Part shown: positions 18,138-27,425 of the stretch, in pieces
Numbering within the stretch: the stretch's first letter is position 1
How the letters are laid out: each line of letters starts with the position of its first letter
Assembly (NCBI RefSeq): GCF_000807255.1
Contig: NZ_CP009268.1
Location: 3,378,384-3,442,383, forward strand
Reading direction: 5' to 3'
Length of the DNA stretch: 64,000 bases
DNA from: Clostridium pasteurianum DSM 525 = ATCC 6013
Lineage (GTDB): Bacteria > Bacillota > Clostridia > Clostridiales > Clostridiaceae
Position numbers and translations under genes: made by a program
The notes under the pieces: model-generated
What the model was told of the DNA's origin: nothing
Databases searched by the model: none
Seen by the model: only the letters and a program-made list of their open reading frames with translations

Positions 18138-21100
18138 TTATTTAAATAAGTTTACTATTTCATCTTCAGTTAAATCTGCAATTCCATCTCCACTAAAAAC
18201 TTCATCTCCAAGTAAACTGTCTATGAGCTTCTTCTTTTCTTCTTGCAGCTCTATAATTTTTTCCTCTATAGTTCCCTTAGCCACTAGCTTTATTACTTCC
18301 ACTACATTTTTCTGTCCTATTCTATGAGCTCTATCTGTAGCCTGCTGCTCTACCGCAGGATTCCACCAGGGATCGAAATGAATTACTACATCTGCTGATG
18401 TTAAATTTAATCCTGTACCACCAGCTTTTAAACTTATAAGGAATACTGAATTTTTTCCTCTATTAAAGCTTTCCACAAGACTCATTCTATTTTTTGAAGA
18501 TACAGATCCATCTAGATAGCTATAATCTATTTTCTCCAATTCTATTCTCTTTGCTATATTTTTAAGAACGGAGGTAAACTGTGAGAATACAAGTATTCTA
18601 TGACCTTCTTCAATACTCTGAGTTAATAAATCTGACAGTGCTTCTATTTTAGCACTACTTCCATTGTAATCTTCCATTACTACAGATGGATCAAGGCATA
18701 TCTGTCTTAATTTAGTTATATATGCCAAAATTTCTATTTTACTGTTCTTAAATTCCTCATCTTGAACTTTCTTTTTAATTAACTCCACTGCATGCTTTGC
18801 ATAAGTTCCATAGACTTTTTTCTGTTTATCTTCTAAATTAATCATCATAGTCTTTTCTATTTTATCTGGTAATTCCTTTATTACATCTTTTTTCCTTCGT
18901 CTTAAAATAAAAGGTTTTATAAGTCTATTTAAATCCTCAATAACTTCTGGTTCTTCTTTAATTTTTTTATAATACCTTACACTAAACCTCTTTTCATCAT
19001 AAAGATAGCCTGGCATTATAAAATCAAATACAGACCAAAGTTCCATGACAGAGTTTTCCATAGGAGTTCCTGATAATGCAAATCTACTTTTAGCTTTTAC
19101 TTTTTTTACAGTTAATGCATTTTGAGAATGTGAATTCTTTATATTTTGAGCCTCATCTAACAAGCAATAATCAAATTCTATGGATCTATACAATTGGAAA
19201 TCTCTTTTTAAGAGATTATAAGTAGTTATAATAACATCATACTTATCTATATTTTTAATTATTCCTTCTCTTTCTTTTTTTGATCCGTTAGCTACCGCTA
19301 TGTTCATAGTTGGAGCAAATCTTTCAAATTCATGTGCCCAATTATATACTAGAGAAGTGGGCACCACAATCAATGATTTTTTCCCTGGGTTTGACAATAA
19401 AAAAGTAATGGATTGAAAGGTTTTACCCAGTCCCATTTCATCTCCAAGTATTCCGCCAAATCCCAAATAGTCTAAAGTCCTAAACCAGTTATACCCTATT
19501 TTTTGATACTCTCTTAGACTTCCCTGTAAATTTTCTGGTTCCTTAAAACTAAGACTATCTATTTTACCGAACTTATTCCTTATCTTTTTAAGTTCAGCTT
19601 TACCCTTAATATACCTGATTTTATTTTTTTCCATGTATTCATCTATATAAAGGCCCTTATTTTTGGGAATTTCAATGTGATTTTTCTTTATGTTTATCGG
19701 TGACACAGAATCCAAAAGCTTTAAAAATTTTCTAATTTCCAATTCCTCTAAATCAAGGTATTCTCCACTTTTAAGCTTATAGTATTTTAGATTATCTCTA
19801 AAGGCTCTCAGTATAATTGCCGTTTCACCGGCAGGTATATCTCCTAGATTAAAGTCCATTTCAAAATAATTGTACTTTCCCGTTTTTATATGTGCACTTA
19901 TATTCTTTGAATTAATTGACTTAATACCTTTAAAGTTTTCAGAATAAAATACCTCTCCTAAAGTTTGAAGTCTATTCACTTCACTTTTAAAGAATCGAAA
20001 AATATAGTCATCTCCCCAAAGTATGTAAAACTTATTGTTTATTTCTTCAAAACCGAGACCTCTGAGCATCCCTAAAGCCTGTGATTCTTTCTTTGAGTCT
20101 CTATATATGATTTTTTCTGTACAATCTTCAAATATGTTAAATTCAAAAGCTCCATATTTAACCTTTAATGTTACAATAATATCTTTTCCATCTTTATCAA
20201 AATAAAATTTAGGTTCACATTTTTCCTTCACTATTTTATCTCTTATAGATTTAGATAAGGTGATATCCTCTGCTAAAAAATCTAAATTGGGGATCAGATC
20301 TCTTAATATGATCTCTTCCCGTGAAATTGGTAATTTAACTATTTTACTGGTTTTAAATACATTAATGTAAGGATTTATTTTAATGCAATACTCATAATTT
20401 GGCATATATATACTTGTTCCATATAAAAATATATTTTCCTTGTTTCCCAATACCAGGGGAGCATCCCCTAGTAATTTAAGCACATATTCTCCCTTTACTA
20501 TTCTTAAATCAAATTCAATAGGTGGAGGGGTTTCCAATATTTCCGTTTCAAAACTTCTATATAAAAAACCTGTATTTAGATAAACCCTATGATTTTTTAT
20601 TGTATGAAAAAAATTCCTCAATAAATAATCTGGTATATGTATGTATTTCCCCTCTATATTTGACTTTTTTACTCTTCTAAAATAGTTTGAAGATCCATCT
20701 ATACTTAAAAGAGTCTGAATAAAATCCACAAGTTTTCTATTCTTCATACCAAGTTTATTTTCATGCATATTCAACGTAAAATTTTTACCGTAGGTTACAG
20801 GAATCCCATTATATATTGCCATAAGAAACTGATTTATGTCTTTTAATACATAGAGATTATTTGAACTCATAGAACTAGTTCCTATTTTAAATTCTGCTGA
20901 AATACTATGGTCCCATTGATTTCTATTTATATAGACCTCTATTTTTACTTCACATTTATCTCTATCCTTGCCTAAAAGTATATCCAAGGTATCTGTATCT
21001 ACAATATTTTTATTATGCTCAAATAAGGCTTCAGTTTTTGATGAATTTAAAAGAGGCTGCTCTATGAGTTTATTTATTGATTTATAAAAAGTAGCCATTA

Positions 21101-21383
21101 GATGTTTACAACAATAATTTTGTCTATGCTCATTGTTTTCATAATCCTTGCAGCTGCAATAAGTGGATACTATAATATTATTTACAGCATCCATTTCAAT
21201 ACTGGTTTTATATTCACTAAAAAGATTTTCTGAAATTACTTTCCCCTTTATGTAGACAATTTCTCCCTCACTGTCAAATTCTATGGAAGAAACTAAGTCA
21301 TTATCCACAATTCTTAAACCTTTAGAATGATTCTTTCCGGTAATCTGTTCATTGAATATTTGCATCAATAAGTTTTTATCCAT
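18138..21383 (-). CDS. SNF2-family DNA helicase/translocase with SWIM zinc finger
   Basis: The 1081-residue protein has an N-terminal SWIM zinc finger (CSCKDYENNEHRQNYCCKH, residues about 76-94), a long middle domain typical of bacterial SNF2 proteins, and then the SNF2 ATPase. Walker A is GDEMGLGKT near 645, the DEAQ box is LLDEAQNIKN near 744, and the helicase C motif QQATDRAHRIGQ is near 1020. It is an ATP-driven double-stranded DNA translocase; bacterial members are linked to transcription recycling or chromosome upkeep. It is monocistronic, with AAGGTG before the ATG. A fragment of a diverged paralog (about 35 codons) lies at 40192-40299. Confidence 0.93.
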   Translation of the reverse strand: MDKNLLMQIFNEQITGKNHSKGLRIVDNDLVSSIEFDSEGEIVYIKGKVISENLFSEYKTSIEMDAVNNIIVSTYCSCKDYENNEHRQNYCCKHLMATFYKSINKLIEQPLLNSSKTEALFEHNKNIVDTDTLDILLGKDRDKCEVKIEVYINRNQWDHSISAEFKIGTSSMSSNNLYVLKDINQFLMAIYNGIPVTYGKNFTLNMHENKLGMKNRKLVDFIQTLLSIDGSSNYFRRVKKSNIEGKYIHIPDYLLRNFFHTIKNHRVYLNTGFLYRSFETEILETPPPIEFDLRIVKGEYVLKLLGDAPLVLGNKENIFLYGTSIYMPNYEYCIKINPYINVFKTSKIVKLPISREEIILRDLIPNLDFLAEDITLSKSIRDKIVKEKCEPKFYFDKDGKDIIVTLKVKYGAFEFNIFEDCTEKIIYRDSKKESQALGMLRGLGFEEINNKFYILWGDDYIFRFFKSEVNRLQTLGEVFYSENFKGIKSINSKNISAHIKTGKYNYFEMDFNLGDIPAGETAIILRAFRDNLKYYKLKSGEYLDLEELEIRKFLKLLDSVSPINIKKNHIEIPKNKGLYIDEYMEKNKIRYIKGKAELKKIRNKFGKIDSLSFKEPENLQGSLREYQKIGYNWFRTLDYLGFGGILGDEMGLGKTFQSITFLLSNPGKKSLIVVPTSLVYNWAHEFERFAPTMNIAVANGSKKEREGIIKNIDKYDVIITTYNLLKRDFQLYRSIEFDYCLLDEAQNIKNSHSQNALTVKKVKAKSRFALSGTPMENSVMELWSVFDFIMPGYLYDEKRFSVRYYKKIKEEPEVIEDLNRLIKPFILRRRKKDVIKELPDKIEKTMMINLEDKQKKVYGTYAKHAVELIKKKVQDEEFKNSKIEILAYITKLRQICLDPSVVMEDYNGSSAKIEALSDLLTQSIEEGHRILVFSQFTSVLKNIAKRIELEKIDYSYLDGSVSSKNRMSLVESFNRGKNSVFLISLKAGGTGLNLTSADVVIHFDPWWNPAVEQQATDRAHRIGQKNVVEVIKLVAKGTIEEKIIELQEEKKKLIDSLLGDEVFSGDGIADLTEDEIVNLFK

Positions 21384-21444
21384 TTTATCACCTTATAGTA
21401 ATTTATACGTTACAATATTTAATTATAACATAAATCACTACTAT

Positions 21445-22236
21445 CTATATAATCCCATAGTGCTTTAATGCATGTTCAATTCCATCTTCTTCTATATGCT
21501 TTGTAACGAAATCTACGGAATCAAATAAGATAGGTGTGCTGTTTCCCATAGCAACACTATTAGGAACATATTCAAGCATTGGCAAATCATTAGTACTATC
21601 GCCAATAGCATAACAATTTTCTAAAGGTATATCAAAATATTCCTGCAGAAACTTAATTCCAGTTGCCTTTGAATATCCTTTAGGTACTACCTCTCCAAAA
21701 TTATTACCTCTATCAATGTAATCAAATTCTTCTATAATATAAGAATAAAATTTTTCAAAATCACTACTTTCTTCTTTCCAAACAACAAATTTATCAAAAC
21801 TTATTTCTGGATCATCCCAAGATTTTGACACATCAAATCCTTGAGCTCCAAATTGTGCTTTTATCCTTGCAAGATGACCTATACTTGGTCTTCTATTATC
21901 GAAGAAAACATCATTTAATCCTTCACAGAGTGCATTAACTCTATATTCTCGAAGTTTTTGTACTATTTCAATACACTTTTCTCTTTCTAAAGATTTATAC
22001 AAAAGTTCTTTATCATTATAATTTATGTAAGTTCCACAACCGCAAACATAGCCGTCGAAGCCAATGCTGCGTATATCCTCAGTTACATTGAAAAAAGTTC
22101 TACCAGTATTAATAAAAACCAGATGACCATTTTCACGAGCCTTCTTTATTGAATTTTCTGTACTCTTAGGACAAATGTGTGTTCCTTCGGTTATTATAGT
22201 TCCATCAATATCAAAAAATATCATATTCCTATTCAT
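21445..22236 (-). CDS. HAD-superfamily phosphatase, Cof subfamily (IIB)
   Basis: The 263-residue protein has the HAD nucleophile motif FFDIDGTI (Asp8, Asp10), motif II INTGR, motif III lysine in YSKATGIKFL, and motif IV GDSTNDLPMLEYV. The large cap domain between motifs II and III marks the Cof (C2B) type. These enzymes dephosphorylate sugar phosphates and nucleotides in the cytoplasm. The ATG at 22236 follows a GGGGGT site. It lies upstream of the SNF2 gene (gap 61 bases). The substrate is not predictable, although the neighbouring sugar operons make a sugar phosphate plausible. Confidence 0.92.
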   Translation of the reverse strand: MNRNMIFFDIDGTIITEGTHICPKSTENSIKKARENGHLVFINTGRTFFNVTEDIRSIGFDGYVCGCGTYINYNDKELLYKSLEREKCIEIVQKLREYRVNALCEGLNDVFFDNRRPSIGHLARIKAQFGAQGFDVSKSWDDPEISFDKFVVWKEESSDFEKFYSYIIEEFDYIDRGNNFGEVVPKGYSKATGIKFLQEYFDIPLENCYAIGDSTNDLPMLEYVPNSVAMGNSTPILFDSVDFVTKHIEEDGIEHALKHYGII

Positions 22237-22420
22237 TGAATACCCCCTGCAAAATAAAAATTAAACAAAATTTATAATCTATTAAAGTCCCTAAAACCTC
22301 CTATGCTTTTATTGTATAGATTTTTAAAAAAACATCAACCACTTTTACTTTAAAGTAAATTTATTTATTATCTTGTAATTTACTTAATTTATAATTTAAT
22401 TACATAAATTAAATCATAAA

Positions 22421-22470
22421 ATTGCTATATTGCTTATAAAATTGAATTATTTTATAAGCAATATAGCAAT
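22421..22470 (-). terminator. Long-stem terminator of the first ABC importer operon
   Basis: A 22-bp perfect inverted repeat (22421-22442 and 22449-22470) with a 6-base loop lies 49 bases past the last permease gene. On the minus strand the stem is followed by TTTTATG. It ends the LacI-controlled importer operon. Confidence 0.8.
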
Positions 22471-22518
22471 CTAAATTAATAATATTTTTAATTTTTCTAT
22501 ATTTTGTTATTAAATATA

Positions 22519-23373
22519 TTAGCCTTTCTCTGCTCCATCTGCAACTCCAGCTATAATATATTTCTGAAGAAACAGGAATAGAATAATTATTGGTATAATA
22601 ACAATGAACACTGATGGGAAGACTAACTCCCAGGGATTTCCGTATTGACCTGAAAGATTTTTAGCATAATATAAAGACAAAGTTAACGTCTTTTTCCCCG
22701 AATTTCCAAGAACTAAAAATGGTAACAAATAATCATTCCAGATCCATACTGCATTTAATATTATTACAGTTACAGTGGTTGGTTTCACTAATGGAAATAT
22801 AACTTTAAAGAACACCTGAAACACATTCGCTCCATCAATTATTGCAGCTTCCTCTAAGGATGCAGGTACACTTTTTAAAAATCCATGATATAAAAACACA
22901 GAAAGACTTAAACCAAAGCCACCATACATTATGATTAAACCACCTATATTCTTTAAATGCAAGGCATCCATAAAACTAATCAATGGATACATTAAAGATT
23001 GAAAAGGTATTAACATGGCTCCTGTAAAAATAAGGAATAAAATATTGCTGAGTTTAGATTTACTTCTCACCATTATCCATGCAGTAAAAGATGACACTAT
23101 TACTATTAACCCTACAGCTAACACTGTTATTAATATTGTATAACCCAGACTACTAAATAAATGAATTTGTTCAAAAGCATTTTTAATATAGACAAGGCTC
23201 CAGTTTTTAGGTAAAGAAAGAGGTGAACTTACAATCTGCGATTGTCCTTTAAATGAATTAATAAATAGGAACAATAACGGAAAGAGTGTATAAATAGCTC
23301 CTAAGCCTAAAACTATATAAATAATATAATTTTTAATTTTTTTCTTATTCCCCATGGTTTTTATAGATTTCAT
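22519..23373 (-). CDS. ABC sugar transporter permease (MalG type)
   Basis: The 284-residue protein has six membrane helices. The EAA loop, the contact to the ATPase, is EEAAIIDGANVFQVFFKVIFP. It is the second inner-membrane subunit of a CUT1 importer for oligosaccharides. The ATG at 23373 shares a base with the upstream permease stop (TGATG), so translation is coupled. No ATPase gene is present in this operon; CUT1 systems in Firmicutes usually borrow a shared MsmK/MalK-like ATPase. Confidence 0.93.
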   Translation of the reverse strand: MKSIKTMGNKKKIKNYIIYIVLGLGAIYTLFPLLFLFINSFKGQSQIVSSPLSLPKNWSLVYIKNAFEQIHLFSSLGYTILITVLAVGLIVIVSSFTAWIMVRSKSKLSNILFLIFTGAMLIPFQSLMYPLISFMDALHLKNIGGLIIMYGGFGLSLSVFLYHGFLKSVPASLEEAAIIDGANVFQVFFKVIFPLVKPTTVTVIILNAVWIWNDYLLPFLVLGNSGKKTLTLSLYYAKNLSGQYGNPWELVFPSVFIVIIPIIILFLFLQKYIIAGVADGAEKG

Positions 23374-24269
23374 CAAGCTTCAACCTCCTTCTTTTTCATT
23401 ACAGAGACTTGTGCTAAAGCAATTATAGCAATAAGAATAAAAAATATAACAGCTTGTGCCTGAGCAAAACCATAATTTGGTGGAACAGTATCCTTAGTAG
23501 TCTGTAGAACTTGGAGTGCCAACATTCTAGTACCGAAGTTTCCATTTGTCAACGCTAAATTTTGATCCAATAATCTAAAACAGTTAGAAAGTGTAAGAAA
23601 AAATACAATTGTGAACGAAGGCATAAGCATTGGCACCGTGATCTTAAAAAACCTTTGAGTTGGACTTGCTCCATCTATACTTGCGGCCTCGTATAAATCT
23701 TTAGATATAGTGTTTAAACCATTTACATAAATAAGCATCATATATCCTGCCATCTGCCAGGTAACCATTATTACTAGTGCAAACATGGCCTTTGTAGAAT
23801 CTTGGGTCATATTAGTTAAAAAAGGTATATGAATAATGCCATTTTCACCGAAAAATATCTTAGAGTAAACAATCTGAAATATAAACTGCCAAATAAAACC
23901 TAATGCCAATCCTCCTAATAAATTAGGCATGTAGAATATGACTCTAAATATACCAGCACCTCTTTGTGTTTTTACTAATAGCATAGAAAGAATTAATGAA
24001 AATGCATTTACTACAATTACTGCAATAACAGTAAATTTAATAGTATATAAAAATGCTGTTCTAAATTTATCTGATTGAAATACCTTTGCATAGTTATCAA
24101 ATCCTACTAAAGCCTGCCACCAATGTTCACCTCCCATAAAATAAGTTCCACGCCAGGCAGTGAAAGAGTATATTACACCTACAATAAAAGGTATTAAAAT
24201 AACAACTGCAAATAATATGATAGCGGGCAGCGAAAATATTTTAAACCATTTTCTATAAAATTGCTCCAT
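23373..24269 (-). CDS. ABC sugar transporter permease (MalF type)
   Basis: The 298-residue protein has six membrane helices and the EAA loop YEAASIDGASPTQRFFKITVP. It pairs with the MalG-type protein, to which it is joined by a 1-base overlap. It lies 137 bases after the substrate-binding protein gene. Its CUT1 family membership fits uptake of an alpha-glucoside such as maltose or sucrose, in line with the glucosidase and sucrose phosphorylase nearby. The exact sugar is not visible. Confidence 0.93.
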   Translation of the reverse strand: MEQFYRKWFKIFSLPAIILFAVVILIPFIVGVIYSFTAWRGTYFMGGEHWWQALVGFDNYAKVFQSDKFRTAFLYTIKFTVIAVIVVNAFSLILSMLLVKTQRGAGIFRVIFYMPNLLGGLALGFIWQFIFQIVYSKIFFGENGIIHIPFLTNMTQDSTKAMFALVIMVTWQMAGYMMLIYVNGLNTISKDLYEAASIDGASPTQRFFKITVPMLMPSFTIVFFLTLSNCFRLLDQNLALTNGNFGTRMLALQVLQTTKDTVPPNYGFAQAQAVIFFILIAIIALAQVSVMKKKEVEA

Positions 24270-24406
24270 TTTTCATTCTCCTTTCAAAATTATAATAATG
24301 TTGTTTCTTATATAATTTATACTACCTAATTAGATTAAGCTCTCCAGATAGGTAAAATGAATTTTCTTTTACACAATATCAATAAATTTTATATTTATTA
24401 CTGTAA

Positions 24407-25879
24407 TTAGTCAGCCTTCAATTCTTTCCACTTCTCTATAGAATAATTTGCTACTTTTATATAATCTGCTTTAGTCCATTTCGCTTTTGTAAAATATTGT
24501 TCCTGAAGTATTTTTCCATAAGCCTCCTGCCCCCAAGAATTTGGTGCTCCATTAAATGCATTAGACAATATATTTTCCTCCTTTTTATAGCTGATTAAAT
24601 CATTACTTAAAGGATTTTCTAGTTTAGTATCATCCCCAGCATTGAATGGTACAAAAGCAAATTCGTCTGTAATAAATTTCTTACCTGTATCTGAAGTATT
24701 AAGCCATACTAAAAACTCTTCTGCTTTTTTCTGTTCTTCACTACTTACTTTTTTATTAATCACGTAATAACTTGGAACAAATTCTGGTATTGATTCATTA
24801 AATTTTTCAGCAGTTAATCCTTTTACCTTAATATCTAAATCTGTAAATGGCAATTTCATCGGAAGCATAGTTAATGAAGATGTAATATCTGAATTTACTT
24901 TTTTAATATTGTTATACACCCAGTTACCTTGTTTTATAAATAAAGCTTTTCCATCCGCAAAGGTCTGCACTGCTTGATCATAGCCTGTAGTTGTAGAATT
25001 TATAAAATCCGCACCTCTTGTCAGTGCACTTTTGGGTCCTGCAAGATAACTTGTTTCAAAATCCAATGCCTGAACAGATTTTTCCAGAGGTACTTTTAAA
25101 TTCTGAATCTGACTATCTGTTGCCTTTTGTGCAGCAGCTAAACTGCTAAATACAGTATTTAAGGGATAGTTGCTGAAATGATCTCCATAAGTCCATTTTT
25201 CTGCTCCTGCTACAGAAAATACACCATTCAATTTTGATGTAAGTTCTGTTTTATTTGGAGCTAATTTGTAAGTATGTCCATTTAACATTATGTTACTTAC
25301 TTTATTTTCTTTAATATAATCGTTTACAGCAATAACCATATATTTAAACTCTTCATAATTAGCTTTTTTAAAGTCTTCAATAAATTGAGTAGTATCAGTT
25401 AACCCAAATAAGTCTCCTATCATTTTTTTGTTAACAATCAGTCCATAGCCCTCAATGTTATATGGAATACCATAATTTTCTCCACTTTCTGTTTGTAATC
25501 TCATAGATTCTGGTATACTTTCAGCTAATTTTTTTAACTCTGGAACTGATGCATCTTTAAGATCAAGAGCATATCCACTATATTTCCACTCTTCAACAGT
25601 ACCTGCACCTACGGAAAAAATAGTTGGTTTTTCACTTGAATTCATTGCAGATCTCAGAGTATCTGTTGCTTCTGTTGTACCAAGTGAAAAAACTTTAACT
25701 TTAACCCCTTTCTCCTTTTCATATATTTCAGCAAGTTTATTGAAGGCATCACCATTTTCGATTTTACCGTTAAATATATATATATCATAATCATGCTTTG
25801 AAGAACTGCAACCTACCATACCTCCTATTAGTATTAACACAAGTGCAAATATTGCTCCTACTCTTAATTTTTTTAACAT
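24407..25879 (-). CDS. ABC sugar-binding lipoprotein
   Basis: The 490-residue protein starts with a lipoprotein signal peptide (MLKKLRVGAIFALVLILIGG, then MVGC with the lipid-bearing Cys24), so it is anchored outside the membrane. The mature part is a type I/CUT1 solute-binding fold (NGKIENGDAFNKLAEIYEKE; KALFIKQGNWVYNNIK). I use the ATG at 25879, with AAGGGGG seven bases upstream; the frame stays open to 26029, but that extension covers operator DNA. Two LacI-type palindromes and a strong promoter lie directly upstream. It feeds the two permeases that follow. Confidence 0.9.
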   Translation of the reverse strand: MLKKLRVGAIFALVLILIGGMVGCSSSKHDYDIYIFNGKIENGDAFNKLAEIYEKEKGVKVKVFSLGTTEATDTLRSAMNSSEKPTIFSVGAGTVEEWKYSGYALDLKDASVPELKKLAESIPESMRLQTESGENYGIPYNIEGYGLIVNKKMIGDLFGLTDTTQFIEDFKKANYEEFKYMVIAVNDYIKENKVSNIMLNGHTYKLAPNKTELTSKLNGVFSVAGAEKWTYGDHFSNYPLNTVFSSLAAAQKATDSQIQNLKVPLEKSVQALDFETSYLAGPKSALTRGADFINSTTTGYDQAVQTFADGKALFIKQGNWVYNNIKKVNSDITSSLTMLPMKLPFTDLDIKVKGLTAEKFNESIPEFVPSYYVINKKVSSEEQKKAEEFLVWLNTSDTGKKFITDEFAFVPFNAGDDTKLENPLSNDLISYKKEENILSNAFNGAPNSWGQEAYGKILQEQYFTKAKWTKADYIKVANYSIEKWKELKAD

Positions 25880-25901
25880 TTTAAAACCCCCTTTATTCAT
25901 A

Positions 25902-25915
25902 TGAAACATGTTTCT
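25902..25915. promoter_or_regulatory. LacI-type operator O1 (imperfect)
   Basis: TGAAACATGTTTCT differs from the perfect palindrome at O2 by one base. It lies 23 bases before the lipoprotein start codon, 107 bases downstream of O2. Two sites of this spacing would allow looping by a tetrameric LacI protein. Confidence 0.75.
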
Positions 25916-26020
25916 TGAGAAGCAAAATATATTTGCTATTTGTAAAAATAGCAAGATTAAAATTTTATAGTTTTGCATGTATTTTAAGCAATGTATATGT
26001 TTACAATTTCGTGCAAAACC

Positions 26021-26071
26021 ATGAAACATGTTTCATATGCTTATAGTAATATATTATATGAATATTGTCAA
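26021..26071 (-). promoter_or_regulatory. Promoter and operator O2 of the ABC importer operon
   Basis: TTGACA (26066-26071, minus strand) is followed after 17 bases by TACTAT (26043-26048), a good sigma-A promoter. Just downstream, at the expected transcription start, is the perfect palindrome ATGAAACATGTTTCAT (26021-26036). The layout is a classic repressor site. The adjacent LacI gene (26100-27110) is the likely owner. Confidence 0.85.
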
Positions 26072-26099
26072 TACAAAAATAAATTATTATATTAAAATA

Positions 26100-27110
26100 T
26101 TATGGCGAAAAAGACTGATTTCCTATAGATTTAAAACTTGTTTCCCCTTCTCTTAAATATATATCTACTTCAGTATAAGATTCTATTATTTTACCTTCTT
26201 CTATTAGTGCTAATATATTTTCTACTGCTTTACTAGCTATTATAGATACCTGCTGTACTACAGTAGTTATATTTAAAATATTGCTGTTAGTAGTATAAGT
26301 TCCATCATAAGCTACTACACAAAAATCCTTTGGGACAGATTTATTAAGCTGCACAGCAGCTTTTAAAAAAGCGGAAGCAGGCATATCTGCTGCGAACACA
26401 CCATCTATTCTCTCATTTTCCATAAGTACCTTTTTTGCAAGCTTTAGATATCCTTCAAAATCAAAGTCATTCCATTTTATCTCAATAGCTGTTGCTTCTA
26501 TGTTATTAGATTTTAGTATCTTCTCCAAAGAAACATGACATTGATAAGATAATACCTTTGTAGCTTTAGTATCACATATGTGAATTACATTTTTACAGCC
26601 ACTTTCAATAAATTTTCTTGCAGCTAATTCTCCTCCAAGCTTATGGTTAGAAGCAACCACCGGAATCTTTGGATTGATAATACAATCCAGCATCACAAGA
26701 GGTTTATTAAAATCTTTATATTCTTTTACTTTCAAATTACTTACACCAGATATTACTCCATCTACAATATTTGATTTCAGTGTTTCCATATAATCTTTTT
26801 CTTTTTTTATATCATCATCTGTACTACATAACATAAGTTTGTATCCGTTTTTATATAACTCTTTTTCTATATAGCTGGCTAGAGTAGAAAAGAAAGGATG
26901 CACAATATTTGGTACTAGCATTGCAATAATACCTGCTTTTTGACGAAACATACCTCGTGCCAGTTCATTTGGTATATAATTTAGTTCTTTGATTGCCTTT
27001 TCAATTTTATCTCTTGTTTCTGGTGCCACATACCCGCTGTTATTTAGTACTCTGGACACAGTACAAGCTGCTACATTTGCCTTTTTTGCTACATCTCGTA
27101 TACTTGCCAT
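26100..27110 (-). CDS. LacI-family transcriptional repressor
   Basis: The 336-residue protein has an N-terminal LacI helix-turn-helix (SIRDVAKKANVAACTVSRVLNN, first residues) with the hinge helix region (NYIPNELARGMFRQKAG), then a periplasmic-binding-type sensor domain (FAADMPASAFLKAAVQLNKSVP). I prefer the ATG at 27110 (MASIRDVAK), ten bases from GGAGG; an ATG at 27116 is closer than usual to that site. It lies between the glucosidase gene and the importer operon. It probably binds the palindromes at 25902, 26022, 32698 and 35000. The inducer is likely a sugar or sugar phosphate. Confidence 0.93.
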   Translation of the reverse strand: MASIRDVAKKANVAACTVSRVLNNSGYVAPETRDKIEKAIKELNYIPNELARGMFRQKAGIIAMLVPNIVHPFFSTLASYIEKELYKNGYKLMLCSTDDDIKKEKDYMETLKSNIVDGVISGVSNLKVKEYKDFNKPLVMLDCIINPKIPVVASNHKLGGELAARKFIESGCKNVIHICDTKATKVLSYQCHVSLEKILKSNNIEATAIEIKWNDFDFEGYLKLAKKVLMENERIDGVFAADMPASAFLKAAVQLNKSVPKDFCVVAYDGTYTTNSNILNITTVVQQVSIIASKAVENILALIEEGKIIESYTEVDIYLREGETSFKSIGNQSFSP

Positions 27111-27377
27111 GGCCATCTATCCTCCATTTTACATAAAAATACTGTTTTAAACTTATTATATATCAATCATCTATATAAATCACTTATAAATTTTATTCTA
27201 TAACTAGTTGCTATAATACTTCAGCTTGTATAATATAAAACTTGTAATCTTATGATAACAATCTACAAGATGCTTATTTAACAATATCCCATTATATGCT
27301 AACTCTTTTATAAATGTTTCTTATGTGAAATTATAGATTCTTATAATTGTAAAGCAATTGTATATTATATATAAGTG

Positions 27378-27420
27378 AAAAATAAGCATGAATCTTATTA
27401 TAAAAATTCATGCTTATTTT
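27378..27420 (-). terminator. Terminator of alpha-glucosidase gene
   Basis: AAAATAAGCATGAA pairs with TTCATGCTTATTTT across a 14-base loop. On the minus strand the stem runs into TTTTTC. It starts 6 bases past the stop codon of the GH13 gene and closes the sucrose phosphorylase-symporter-glucosidase unit. Confidence 0.85.
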
Positions 27421-27425
27421 AATAT